Shown in pieces: positions 44,568-55,426 of a DNA stretch of 64,000 nt (the stretch's first letter is position 1; each line of letters begins with the position of its first letter). Below the pieces are notes generated by a model that was not told the DNA's origin, searched no databases, and worked only from the letters and a program-made list of their open reading frames with translations. The DNA lies in assembly GCA_001566295.1 (NCBI GenBank), contig KQ964256.1:434001-498000 (forward strand), in the 5' to 3' direction. A program made the position numbers and the translations under genes. The DNA comes from Microdochium bolleyi. Its lineage: Eukaryota > Ascomycota > Sordariomycetes > Xylariales > Microdochiaceae.

Positions 44568-46344
44568 ATGACCTTAACGACACCTTCGATGCTGCTCACG
44601 GCACGCAATGAAGAGGGGGGGTACATCGCCAAGGCATCGCACGAGCTTGCCCAGATTCCGCCATCGGCATTTAGCATCGCCATCCATATCACAGTCTATG
44701 TGCTTTCAATTCTCTCTACGATTCTCATCTGCCTGCGTGTGTATGCCCGGTCGTACCTTGTTGGAAGGAGCGTCACGCAAATGGGTTGGGATGATTACCT
44801 AGCTATCGCAGGATACGTAAGTCCTTACATCTCACAACAGTCGAGACGAACAGCCCTCCACCTGGTGCTCCCCGATTGTTCCAAATCAGCAAAGACGACG
44901 AACCCAGCTCTTCTCCCCATGTTCCGCATTCAGTAGGCAACAATCCGGATAGCATAACAGGGCTGCAGCAAATCATACATTGCTAACTATTTCCCCTGTT
45001 TTGCACCAGCTTCCATTCGTCCCCTCATGCGTCTTCGCCATTATCGGCGTGCAGTACGGCCTGGGCGCTTGGGACTCACAGATCCCCGAGGGCCAGCTGC
45101 ACCTGTACCAGGCGCGAACCAAGGAGAACATGGTCTACTTTGAGCTTATCTATTTCGGCGCCTCACTACTCACCAAGTTCTCCATGGCGCTTATGATCCT
45201 GCGCCTCAGCAACGAGAAGAAGTACTCGTATACAATCTGGGGTAGCCTCGTGATGATGGGGGTTGTCGCGACTGGGTGCCTGGGGGTCATGTTTGGCAAT
45301 TGCCAGCCGTTCCAGGCTACGTGGAATGAGAAACTGTGAGTTACCCTGCTCCTGGAGGTTCGGAGACACTGAAGGCCCAGGCATGCTGACTCTTGACGCT
45401 GCGTTGATGATCCAGAGGCTACTGTCGGTGGCCCAATTCGCAAGGCTGGGTCAACCTGAGCTACTTCGGCGCGGCTGGCCTTGCTGTCGTCGACTGGACC
45501 TGTGCGATCACGCCCTTCTTCATCCTGCAAGGCTTGCAGATGCCGCCTCGGAAGAAGTTGTCGGTTCAGCTCATCCTCGGGCTCGGCCTCATCGGTAGCG
45601 TGGCCGGGGTGGTCCGCATCCCATTCTTCATGTACTATGATACCGCTGCGCACCCAGACAACACACTCTGTAAGTGGCCCCGCAGATGTGGTAATCGTCT
45701 TGGCCACAATGCATACGTCCCGTGTGGGGAGGTATCTCCCGGAATGGCGAGAGACCACTTTCCGTCAGCCAAGCGCTGACATTTCTTCTCGTGGCGTTTA
45801 TTACAGACTACTTCGGCCACACCATCATATGGACAATCATCGAGGCCGGCTTAGGAATCATGGCGTGCTCGCTGCCGCCGCTACGCGCTCTCTTCTCCAG
45901 GATCTACCATGGCTCATCAGCAAAGTCTGGGGCCCAGAACAGCGTGTCGGGCAGACAGGGTGGTGTAAGTCATTCTTCCTTTCCTTGGACCTCCACCAAG
46001 ACCTTCTCTTGAACACATGCCCCAGGGTCTTCACCATACGAGCGCGAAGGGAGGTAACGGAACACATGATTCAAGCAAGGAGTCACTGACAGAACTTGCA
46101 TGAGCAGAGCGGCCGCCTCAGCGGCTTCGGTCGGTCCAGCAAAACAGACCCTTCGCGCAGCAATGGCAGCACGTGGGACCGGCTTGACGATGATGAAGCG
46201 AGCACGGAGGGAATAGTACGGCTCACGGAGATTCGCATCCATTCTAGCGAAGTGAATTTAGACCCGCGTAAAGCCGAAACAAACACGGGGGCTCTGAGAA
46301 TGACCAAGCCTCGGGCTAGAGAGCTGCGCTGTGCTTTTGGATAG
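44568..46344 (+). CDS. Pth11-like rhodopsin-domain receptor, without CFEM
   Basis: Five exons in matching phase: 44568..44816, 45010..45335, 45416..45669, 45807..45964 and 46108..46344, giving 407 aa. Seven membrane segments are visible, from FSIAIHITVYVLSILSTILI to FGHTIIWTIIEAGLGIMAC, with family motifs GWDDYLAIAGY, ELIYFGASLLTKFSMALMIL, NCQPFQATW, NSQGWVNLSYFGAAGLAVVDW and PFFMYY. The short extracellular N-terminus has no cysteine cluster. The cytosolic tail (SGRLSGFGRS, TWDRLDDDEAS, GIVRLTEIRIHSSE) carries the usual conserved short blocks. The last intron (145 bp) is the least certain; without it a stop after LTELA would shorten the tail. Plasma-membrane sensor, ligand unknown. Confidence 0.85.
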
Positions 46345-46660
46345 GACTTGTTATGGATTGGACAGACCTGCGTGCCTCTGCCGATAGCATCAAGCTGCGA
46401 AAAAGAGACGGAATCAAGCCAACCTCCCAGACTTCTCGTCTCTTGTCTCGGAAGCAACACTTCTGAAACTACCATTCTCCACACAGAATCAAACTGGTGA
46501 ATAATAAAAACACAGCTCCATTCTCGCAGCGAGGCTCGAGCCAATCGCTCTCCCTCCATCATGATTGATGGCGAAGTCCAGCTTCACATGCAAATATACA
46601 GTTCGAGGTCTGTCATAGCAGAATAGGGCTTATATGGTACCAGAGCTCAAAGCTTAGAAT

Positions 46661-46981
46661 TCAGACATACCCCGTTATGACCCCAACCTTGTCCTCAGAG
46701 CCATCGTCACTTTCACCGGAACCACCCAGGTCATCAACTTGTCGCCCCCCCTCGCTGTCATATAAATACGGGAGTTGCTTGTTGATCCTTATCAACGAGA
46801 GGTAGTCGCGCAGCGAGCTAGCGCTTCTGCTATACTCGGGGTGCAGCGGTCTCTTGCGTTTCAGGACGAGCCGGTATATTTGATTTCGCACCTCTCCCGG
46901 GAGGTCTAGTATGCCCGGCATGGCTTTCCCCGGTGGTGATTCTGTTGAATGTTGATAGCTATGGCCGTTGTGTGAGCGCAT
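46661..46981 (-). CDS. Short 2EXR/F-box-like protein, probably internally deleted
   Basis: From the ATG at 46981 the ORF gives 106 aa; an inner start at MPGILDLPGE (46921) is possible. The motif ILDLPGEVRNQIYRLVL is the hallmark of the fungal 2EXR-type family, and LIRINKQ fits the next conserved helix. The protein then jumps to an acidic tail (GGSGESDDGSEDKVG), whereas full-length relatives, such as the 280-residue one at 52.3-53.2 kb, have about 200 residues between. Either an internal deletion has made a short protein or it is a decaying copy. Function of the family is unknown. Confidence 0.55.
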   Translation of the reverse strand: MRSHNGHSYQHSTESPPGKAMPGILDLPGEVRNQIYRLVLKRKRPLHPEYSRSASSLRDYLSLIRINKQLPYLYDSEGGRQVDDLGGSGESDDGSEDKVGVITGYV

Positions 46982-47341
46982 CGGTCCAAAGAGGGGAAGC
47001 TGAGGGGGTATAGTGCAACTCGTGTGAGGCAGGAGACTCTCTTCTTTGTATTTTGTCACGTGCTCTTCCAACTACGAAATCACTCCCGAGAGTACGACCC
47101 TTCCCACCGACACATTCATACCAATCTGGACAGGGAACTTTTAGGCGAATCAGATAGATTTGGCCGCTGATGACGCAAAAGTATTCGTGGGTAAACGGAA
47201 ATGCTCCGAGTTACATAAGGTCTCATGCGACGTCTGAACCTTACTTTATGTAACTCGTTGGCCCTGGTGCACCTCACGGTCATGTATGCATTTAAGAATA
47301 TTATCGTAGTCAATATGAAATGACTCAAAGCTCACAGATTA

Positions 47342-48534
47342 TTAGATCTCCCTCGGTGGTGCCACACACGATGCGCCAAACAGTGCTTGACACCTCGCAC
47401 TCCTAACAATATTCTCCGTACTACCCATGACAAGCTCAAAGTGACTCTCGTCCTGAGGCGTCCCCTTCCCATCGCCCGCATGGACCTCGCTCACATAGCC
47501 CAGTTCTTTGGGCGGCGCATACTGGTTGAAGACCTCTGGGTTGACAATGAGACAATCCAACTTGCCGTCCCTGCAGTAATTCGATAGCGCGACGTCGAAC
47601 GACTCGGCGCCGTTGTCCGCCGAGCCGAGCTCAATGATTTTGCGTGCCCCGAACGCGGTCACGCCATACCCGAAGGAGCAGACGGCCATCTTGTTGTGGT
47701 GCACTGCGCGGTAGCCCTTGGCGAGGAAGTCGCGCAGGTAGGGCCTCGCCCAGCCCGCGTAGGCCTCGGTGGGGATGCGCGTATCGTCGGCAAAAAGGTG
47801 CATGTCCGGGAGGACCTCCTCGAATATCCACGAGCCGCAGTGGCCCGCCCATAGCACGTCCCAGGCCGTGCCATAAGGTGCAGGCTCGTCTTCGGGAGTG
47901 TCGGTATAGTTGCGCACGTTGTCGGAGATCAGCTGCATCTGGTGCTTGATCCGGGTGTCGAAGTCGACATCGTCCTCGACGATGAAAGCGGTCTCCCAGC
48001 CAGAGGACACGACGTGTCTTAGCAGGTCAAGGTGGGCCAGCCATGCCTTGGCTGAGCCGTACTGAGCACCGGCTTGACCTTTCGCTCTAGCGATGCCCTG
48101 AAATGAGACGATTGCCTCGTCCGTGGTTGGTGGCTGGGGAGGGATGCTCATGTCGAGCCCGACGAGGTTTGCTGCGGCAGCGAGACCACGGGTTCTCCAA
48201 GAAGGTTTTGAAGACAGGGCGAGTAGTTTTTCAAACTGTCCAGACACCATCAGTAAGAATGGTCGGATGAGGGCAATGCCTAGCATGAGCAAGTACTGAT
48301 TCGACTTACACCTAGCGTTGTGTTCGCCGCGGCTTCTCTGGGGCTATGACTGCCGAGTGGTGTCTGTACTAGTGGGGAGTGTCCGAGCAAGTTGATGAGA
48401 TATTGCGGGTTTGTGTAGTCCACGTGACCCAAGACGGCAACTGCCATACATGCCAAAATAAAAACACCGAATGTGAGCAGAGCACCGCGAAGCCGAGCCC
48501 GCGGCGATCGGGTGTAGGTCATCATTGTACCCAT
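47342..48534 (-). CDS. Glycosyltransferase family 25-like protein
   Basis: Two exons, 48534..48310 and 48235..47342, joined in phase 0 across a 74-bp intron, give 372 aa. The N-terminus is a type II membrane anchor (LRGALLTFGVFILACMAVAVLG) after a short basic cytosolic tail (MGTMMTYTRSPRARLRG). The lumenal part matches GT25-type (LPS/collagen galactosyltransferase-like) enzymes: SAKAWLAHLDLLRHVVSSGW, the metal-binding acidic cluster FIVEDDVDFD, and a C-terminal donor-site region around CSFGYGVTAFGARKI and LDCLIVNPEVFNQY. It would glycosylate a cell-surface or secreted product in the Golgi. Sugar and acceptor are unknown. Confidence 0.87.
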
Positions 48535-48771
48535 GGCGTTGCGAGTCAAACCCAGTGTTCTGCAACAATGAGTGACGAGAAACACAAGTGCGGGACAAGG
48601 GCATGCCTCATATGAAGACCACCGGGCCTTAAAGCGTCCGGCCATGACAAGTCGACAACCAACAATCATTGAACATTGTCGGACAAAGGCTGACGAGTTG
48701 CAAGGATGTCCCAACCGCTTATGGATCCAATCATTCGTCTTCGGACCGCTTCGAAGCGGGCTATGATCTTA

Positions 48772-48797
48772 CAGTGGGGGCGCAAAAATAACGCAAA
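48772..48797 (+). repeat. Left terminal inverted repeat of the Tc1/mariner element
   Basis: Begins CAGTGGGGGCGCAAAAATAA directly after a TA. It pairs with the right repeat at 23 of 26 positions. Confidence 0.93.
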
Positions 48798-48929
48798 CCG
48801 CCAGAATCAGCGGGTTGCCCACCACATAGGCGCGCACTTCACTTACAGATTTCGAAGCCAAAACAATAGCTGGAATCGTCGTTCGAGATAGAATTTGTAG
48901 TGTTTTGAACAGGCTATCTGGTCATATAA

Positions 48930-50062
48930 TCAGTACTTAGTGTACCAGCCGTTTGAGGCAATCACTGCCTCGAGTCTGCGCGGCAGGCTGTCGACTACCC
49001 TGTTAACAAGCTCTATCTCAATATCGCTCCATGCCTCTATTGCGACTTGTTCTAGGTAATCCAATGAAGCCTTATTCTTCGCCATATATGCTATTTCTGG
49101 GTCCTTCTTGTAGATGCGGTCTTTGAGGCAAAACCACAGATTCTCGATAGGGTTGAGGTCGGGGCTATAAGGTGGCCAGTCCAGTACCGAGAACCCCATG
49201 TTGTCAAGCCATTCCTTCACGATTTTAGCTGTATAAACAGGCGCATTGTCGTGCATAAAGATAGTATCGTGATCCATCATTGTAGGGAGATACTCTTCGA
49301 TATGGTCTCGGTACACAGCGCCTGTTACACCTCCTCTTTTAGCGTCAGGGTCGCCTGGGAGGATCACCAGAGGGCCCCGATTGCCGTACCTGATTCCGCC
49401 CCAGAACATCAAGGAATGACGCGTTTTCTTGGTTTTGCCTTGTACGTACTTCTGATCTAAAGCTTTTGAGCCTAGAAGAGCTCGAATTAGTTCGTTGTGG
49501 ACCGAGAAATCGTACTCCGAAGCCACCCACCTCTTGGCCGCCAAACCCATTTTTGACCCTGTCCATCACCGCGCTGTACAGAGCACTCGTCACTCCAGAT
49601 AACTCGCCGAAACCACGTCAGAGGCTTCTAGTGATACTTCTGTGCGAATGCAAGGCGTTACGCGGCATGGTTGTCTTTCAAAAATGGGCGCTAGGCGGCC
49701 TTCCGGTGCATAATACCTACATCTTTAAGGTACCGCCGGATCGTGTCGACAGACACATGAGGAGCTACCCGATTCTGGAGCTCTGAAAGGGAGATAAAGA
49801 CGTCATTGCTTGTAGCCTCCTTCAGGCGCCTTCGATCGTGGGTAGTTAGCTTGCTGGGACGCCCACGGCCAGGAGGAGAGATGCCCCAATCCTGGCGCGT
49901 GAACCGTCTTTTGATGCCATACACAAGGCTCACAGCAATCCCTTCGTCAAGCGCGATAGCGGCAGCCGATTTGCCTGCAGAGAACGCTGCAAAAACGCGA
50001 TTCCTCGTGCGAGGGGTTGAGTGCTTTTTGAATGGCTTCAAAGGCCGTTGTGGTGTTGCCAT
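48930..50062 (-). pseudogene. Tc1/mariner transposase, interrupted
   Basis: The N-terminal part (50062 to about 49691) has the paired helix-turn-helix region (TPRTRNRVFAAFSAGKSAAA) and the GRGRPSKLT linker. The catalytic part (49550 to 48930) keeps the DDE-type motifs HSLMFWGGI, FMHDNAPVYTA and the YSPDLNPIENLW segment. Between them the frame is cut by three stops (TAG, TAA, TAG) at sites where CAG or CAA would fit, and then shifts by one base near 49.55 kb after a recognisable IWSDECSVQR segment. CpA-to-TpA changes fit RIP. No functional enzyme can be made from this copy. Confidence 0.9.
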
Positions 50063-50134
50063 CGTCGTTCAAAGAGGGTGCTGCAATTTGTGGTGATAGT
50101 CAAAAACACGCTAGAGGGCACGGCGCGTAAATGT

Positions 50135-50160
50135 TTTGCGTTATTTTTGCGACCCACCTG
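50135..50160 (-). repeat. Right terminal inverted repeat of the Tc1/mariner element
   Basis: On the minus strand begins CAGGTGGGTCGCAAAAATAA, directly before a TA. The inner part is identical to the left repeat. Confidence 0.93.
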
Positions 50161-50162
50161 TA

Positions 50163-50803
50163 TGAGAGGACGATACAGGGTCAGCCCCTGGCACTGTGGG
50201 CGGCGCGTGTCACTAACATCTTGGCTTTCTAGTGGGCGCTTAGCAAGAAACACAAACAATCTGCCCCTTGCAGGTATCCATGCTTGCTTGGAGCAACCAA
50301 CAGGGCAGTGCTCGAGACATCATTCGGCATCCAGCCGCTGCACTGGCAAAAGACGTTCACAAATACGACCAACAATGAAATTAGCGCGCTGGCATCCGGG
50401 CTAGGCAAAGGCCGTTGCTCGGTTTTGCTCTCGGATCGTGTACGGTCCCGATGCGGGCATCCTACCAGTCCACCGGGAACATGCAGGTCCCGTGATTTGC
50501 TGTTGTCTGGCCACGTTTGCCAGCGCACAAGAAGATGAGCCAAGACGGGGGTCTGGACAACTTCACATCCCGGCCCGACGCTGAACTCGCACGGCTTCAT
50601 GCCTGTTCACGCGGCTGCTTGGTACCGAACTGCTCTGTGTTGTTGGTAGGAAGAAGGCGGCTCGCTTCCGACTATTAGCAGCGTCCGGTCCGCTCTTGAC
50701 TGTCTTCTTGTTTCTGTTCGACATTTGCGATTCTCACAAATCTGCTCCCTAAGTTTGCCACTTCTCTTTCCCAGTCGTTGAATCCGACACTCGCACTGGC
50801 GCC
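50163..50803. other. Intergenic, no gene seen
   Basis: Between the Tc1/mariner element and the mucin-like gene. Short frames only. Confidence 0.55.
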
Positions 50804-51853
50804 ATGCTCCTTCAAATCCTCTTGGGCTTGTTCTGCCTCTCACAATCCGTCTCAGCTCAGAAGAATATTCCGTTCAACCCAAGCAACTACTTCATATGGC
50901 CGCCACTGCCCGGGCCGCCCGCCAATGTCGATCCTTCCGTGTTTGCTGACAACCCGGTCCTTGAGTACGGAAAGCCTCAGAGCCGAGCATTCACCTTTGC
51001 TACCTCCATGAATGCCACTACGATATACATGTTTCAGGAGGAGAATCCGCAGGTCGCCAAGTACCACCTGATTCGAGGTAAATACCCTGCAAGGACGCCT
51101 GGTGGAGAGTCACGAAAGGACAAAAGAAGAAAGCAAGACTGATATGCTGCCAAAACAGATTGCGTGAAGACCTCCTACACCAACAACAATACCGTGCTGC
51201 ACTACTGAGATGGCGACATCGGCGACATGGACATGACTGTCACCAACATCGTGTTCCTCCTCGCGTATGCGTGTCACGACATCGGCACCCCGGTCTTCAC
51301 GTCACACTACTTCAACCTCACGAGGGCGGCCTCGCTCTCAACCACCACGGGCTCGGTGTCAGCCACACCCGCGCCGTCGAGCACGGGCAACTTAACAGGG
51401 CCTTCGACTACGGTACCCTCAACAGGCTCGACCACCTCGAACGCTGGTACAAACAGGGACTCTTCGCCCTCGTCTGTGGCAGTGCTGGCTGGAGGCATCG
51501 GCGGAGGTGTTGGCGGCGCGATCATCATCGCTGCTACCATATTTGCGTTCTGCAGGCACAGGAAGAACAAGGATGAGAAGCGAGACACAGAGAAACAGCA
51601 GCACTTTCCGCCACCGCCAGCATATGGTGTCCACTGCCCGGAACTTGGATCAGGGGACGGACCAAGACTAAACGATGGCGGCTATGGGGCCGCCCAATAC
51701 GGTCCTCAGCATGGCCATGCAACCTCGAGTCATTATCCCCACTGCAAGACTGGCCCACTTGCTGCTGGAACTCCCATGCCGGCGGCACCCCCTTCAGCAC
51801 CTGTTGAGCTCTCTGGAGATCACCATAGGCGGCAGGGAGCTGCTGAGATGTGA
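50804..51853 (+). pseudogene. Mucin-like single-pass membrane protein gene with an internal TGA
   Basis: Exons 50804..51077 and 51159..51853 are joined in frame across an 81-bp intron. A signal peptide (MLLQILLGLFCLSQSVSA) precedes an ectodomain with the fungal WxxP, YxxGxxxxF-type and FTSHYFN motifs, a Ser/Thr-rich stalk, a glycine-rich membrane helix (SVAVLAGGIGGGVGGAIIIAA) and a basic, Pro-rich cytosolic tail, as in fungal Mid2-like surface proteins. One codon, TGA at 51206-51208 in the HY-stop-DGD context, stops translation; relatives of this layout tend to have Trp there, so TGG to TGA is likely. All other features are intact, so it is a very young pseudogene, a sequencing error or a readthrough case. 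Confidence 0.65.
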
Positions 51854-52346
51854 GAAAGTACGGGCGACGTCTTGTGTAGGGGCTTCATTCGTTCGCTCAT
51901 TGGTTGTACTCCGTCCGATGATTACCAGGACATGCAATACCAAGTCAGTGTATAGGCAAAGAAAAGAATGAAGCAAGGCTACGATGACTGTAACCTTTCA
52001 ACATCTGGGCGCCAGACTTGAGTGACTTGTTGTAAATTGGTGAAAGCGATATCGAAGAACCATCCATTCGTATTCGTTGCGGCCGCGGGGGGGGGTTTCA
52101 CTTATGACTACAACGAACAATTATTATTTACGATGTAAAATTAGACTTTGACCTCACAGGACGCTGAAATGCGTGCTGTCCAAGAATTCCATGCCTGGGC
52201 TTCCAAGTTCCCCACCACCACTCTCTTATGTCGTCCAGGACGAGTTTTCTCAAACGTAGCAGGCCAAGACTTGCTAATTACAAGACTTTCTCTCATCTCA
52301 TCACTGTCCAATCCTTCGGCAAAGTGCTTTCTCCTCGCAGCATGAC
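51854..52346. other. Intergenic, no gene seen
   Basis: 3' flanks of two convergent genes. A run of nine G occurs at about 52087. Confidence 0.55.
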
Positions 52347-53189
52347 TCAATATTCGGTCATTGCCAGATCGTTCTCGTCGCACTCCGCTGTGTCTGAATC
52401 AAAGTCGAGAGAGTCGGACTCCTGATAGTGCTGCTCATCCACATATTCGGGCTGCAAGTCATACTCGGTGTGAAGGCCATCCCCGATGCTGCTGTCGGAC
52501 TCGCTGTACAAATCCAAAAGCAGCTCGGAGTCGTTGAGGGGCGGGAAGAAGTCCACGTTCTGTACCACCCATCCGCACCTGGTGATCAACTCGCGGATGT
52601 ACTCACACTCAGAGAGTAATCCCTCAAATACCTCCACCATAATGGTCTTGAGTGAACCGATGGCCCGCAATTGTGTGTTAACCATTGTGAAGGCGGTGCC
52701 AGCATTCTCTGGATCACCCCACACTAGAGCTTCCCCTGCAATCACATCCAGAACAAAAGAATTTTCCACCCTGACAACAATGTTGGTAAGGGCGACGCAG
52801 TAATCTTTGATTGAGGTCATGAGCTCTTTGCTCGATTCTCGGAAGACAACTGAGGGTATCTCTTGGAACTCCATGCTCATTTGGCAGTCCGGGAGATCGA
52901 TGACCATACTAGACATCTGGCAGGCATGGGTCGGGCCAATCCGATGCAGAAAGTTCTTGACATCTATGGTCCTCATGCCAGTGCAGTCGATCTGATTCTG
53001 GCTGTAGAAGAGAGCGCTGGCCTCGTCGTGGACGATCTTGCAGGCACGGAAGAGCGCCGTGTTGAGTTTGATGTCTAGGCCATACCGGGCGGTCACATGG
53101 ATTGGCTCATCCTGTATCAGGGCAAGCTTATAGATCTGGTTCCGGATCTCGCCGGGAAGGTCGAGAAACGTCTTCTTTTCATCGCCCAT
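52347..53189 (-). CDS. 2EXR/F-box-like family protein
   Basis: From the ATG at 53189 (MGDEKKT) the single exon encodes 280 aa. The frame stays open to 53363, but the upstream part contains a GTGAGT donor and a plausible acceptor, so it is probably a spliced leader. The hallmark FLDLPGEIRNQIYKLAL lies at the N-terminus, followed by LNTALFRACKIVHDEASALFYSQN, typical of this fungal family. The centre has alternating helices and the C-terminus is strongly acidic (SLDFDSDTAECDEND). The family is numerous in filamentous ascomycetes, with no known biochemical role. Confidence 0.8.
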   Translation of the reverse strand: MGDEKKTFLDLPGEIRNQIYKLALIQDEPIHVTARYGLDIKLNTALFRACKIVHDEASALFYSQNQIDCTGMRTIDVKNFLHRIGPTHACQMSSMVIDLPDCQMSMEFQEIPSVVFRESSKELMTSIKDYCVALTNIVVRVENSFVLDVIAGEALVWGDPENAGTAFTMVNTQLRAIGSLKTIMVEVFEGLLSECEYIRELITRCGWVVQNVDFFPPLNDSELLLDLYSESDSSIGDGLHTEYDLQPEYVDEQHYQESDSLDFDSDTAECDENDLAMTEY

Positions 53190-53764
53190 GTTGGCAGGCT
53201 TGTGTGTGGAGCGTTGCTGGGCTTGTGATGAGAGCTGGTGACTCGAGTCCTGGCAGCAATGGAGGAAAATGTCAGTCGTCAACTTTGCCATGCTTGTATG
53301 GATTGTCGGGTTCGGGTGAAACTCACAAGCCTCAATAGTTCCTTGTGGGTGAACTTGCGGCATGGCGTTGTCTGAGACACCGACTTGGTGTAAGCTCGAG
53401 AGACCGCAACAGGGGAGACAGGCGTGGTGTATGAATTAGAGTGGGGCAATCGGCCAGGCGGAACAATCCCCGCAAAACCCTTCCACTGTGACTGCCAAAT
53501 CTGACGTCTTCCTTCAGCATCACTCGACTCTCAAACTTTCATCACGTCGCAACCACGACCTCGGGCTGTCCAATACTCCCCGTGCCTCCCCGCGGTCGAT
53601 CCTTGCGCTGCTACCGTGCAAGCTGGAACCTCGAGGACGCCTGCAAGGCCGGAGCTTCCAATCTTGAGCGCTATACACCCGGTCCGCGAGCGGAGCCGGA
53701 GCACGCATCGGCGAAAGTCGAACCCCACGTACTCACCATATCTACACAACCGAATTGTGGAATA
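53190..53764. other. Divergent promoter region
   Basis: 5' flanks of the 2EXR gene and the thiamin pyrophosphokinase gene. An open stretch in frame with the latter exists from 53582 but has no Met and no motif. Confidence 0.5.
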
Positions 53765-55036
53765 ATGGCCACTGCTCCAGAAGCGCCCTCGACGGGCCTC
53801 GACTCGTCCGCGGAAGTTGTCAAGTGGCATCTTCCAAGGATTGTCCGTCCCTCGGACTTTCCAGGACACGACTACGCACTGGTTATACTCAACCAGCCCA
53901 TCGATAACGAGCCCCTGTTCGCGGAGCTCTGGAAGCACGGTATGGATGCCTCGAGCGAAGCCTCCCTTTCCGCATTTGCTGCGCGTTGAGACTATTTTGT
54001 TCAGCTTTTTTGGTGTGATCTGCTCAATATTGCTTGGTCTTTTTCCATCCTTCCCCTTCTGTGACCATGCGTCCGTCTCAACCACCACTTAGCCGTACAT
54101 CACAACTTCGTACCTCACACTGACATCACACCTCACCTTCCCTTTCGGCCATTTCCAGCCTCCTCACGGGTTGCCGCAGACGGCGGCGCAAACCGGGTCC
54201 TCCAGCTCCACAAACGGAAGCTCAAGCAGACGTCGTCGCACAGCTCCTCCACTCCAACATCTCCCGCCAACGGTCAACAGCCTGAGCTGTACACCCAACT
54301 CGACGCCATCATCGGAGATCTAGACTCCCTCTCAGACGAGGCCCGCGAGTTCTTCTCCCCTGCCTCGGACAGCACAGAAGTCGCTCCACAGCACCGTACG
54401 TGCCGGATCATCCACGACCCGGACCAGTACTCGACGGACTTCACCAAGGCCGTGGACTACGTCCGGAATGGTAGCGCATCCTCTGCCCCGGCCCCGATGC
54501 CAGCAGCGTCGTCATCACAGCAGCAGCCACCGCTGCCGAGGGACACCGTCTGCCTCGGCGGACTCGGCGGCCGCGTCGACCAGGGGGTCAGCCAGCTGCA
54601 CCACCTGTACCTGTTCCAGCAGGAACCCGGCTCGTACGAGCGCGACGGGCGCATATTTCTGCTCAGCGAGGAGGGCCTGACGTTCCTGCTGCAGGGCGGG
54701 AAGACGCATCGCATACGCGTACGAGAAGCTGCTGCCGCCGCCACGCACCCCGCCGGGACGGACATCCCCGTGTCGGCGCGGCCGAGCGCCTTCGCGAAAC
54801 ACGTCGGCATCCTCCCGCTCCGCGAGCCCTCGGTCATCTCGACCAGGGGGTTCGAGTGGGACGTGCAGGACTGGCGGACCGAGTTAGGCGGGCAGCTGAG
54901 TACGAGCAACCACGTCGTCGAGGATGTGGTTGAGGTGTGGACGAGCAAGGATGTGCTGTTCACCATTGCGCTGCGGAGGAAGGTGGGATACGATGAGCAG
55001 GAGGATGTGCCACTACGAAGGGGGGAGCAGCCGTGA
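53765..55036 (+). CDS. THI80: Thiamin pyrophosphokinase
   Basis: Makes thiamin diphosphate from thiamin and ATP; cytosolic. Exons 53765..53939 and 54159..55036, joined in phase 1 across a 219-bp intron, give 350 aa. The N-terminal catalytic domain has ALVILNQPI, VAADGGANRVL, the Asp-rich IIGDLDSLS (substrate and Mg binding) and DQYSTDFTKA, followed by GLGGRVDQGVSQLHHLY. The C-terminal thiamin-binding domain includes HVGILPL and TRGFEWDVQDW. The Ser/Ala/Gln-rich insert before PRDTVCLGG is fungal-specific low complexity. Length and motifs agree with yeast Thi80 and animal TPK1 apart from such insertions. Confidence 0.94.
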
Positions 55037-55426
55037 AGGGGAATGGAGTTTTGGACCGACTAGTGGGCAAGGTCAGGGCAGCGATTTCTTAATGGGTGGC
55101 CGAGCGAACGAGCGAGACGTAAGAGTCAAAAAGTCAGGTTTTGGACGCTGACTTGTCGTTGCCAACGCCGGAAGTAAGGCCTCCATGTCCTGCTTGTAAA
55201 GTTTGCAACAAAGTGCGGCATCACGACTGCTGCGCCATGGTAATTAAAGCTGCATGTCTAATTCGATGCTATTCAAAGTAGATGATCCCCAGACTCCACG
55301 CTGCGAAATGACTAGATGTGCCTGATAGATATGCTCGGGTATCCGCGTCAGTCGTTGGGCTTTTCAGAAAAGCCAAACACCTCGGCCCGCAAATTTTGTA
55401 TCCCTCCTTTTGCGCCGGACACCAAA

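Larger units (their letters stand above)
48772..50160 (-). mobile_element. Complete Tc1/mariner element with decayed transposase
   Basis: A 1389-bp element flanked by the target duplication TA (48770-48771 and 50161-50162) and bounded by 26-bp inverted terminal repeats with 23 matches. It contains one transposase gene reading leftward from 50062. Both ends and the duplication are intact, so it is a recent enough insertion, but the transposase is broken. It could still be moved in trans by a related intact transposase. Confidence 0.93.
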
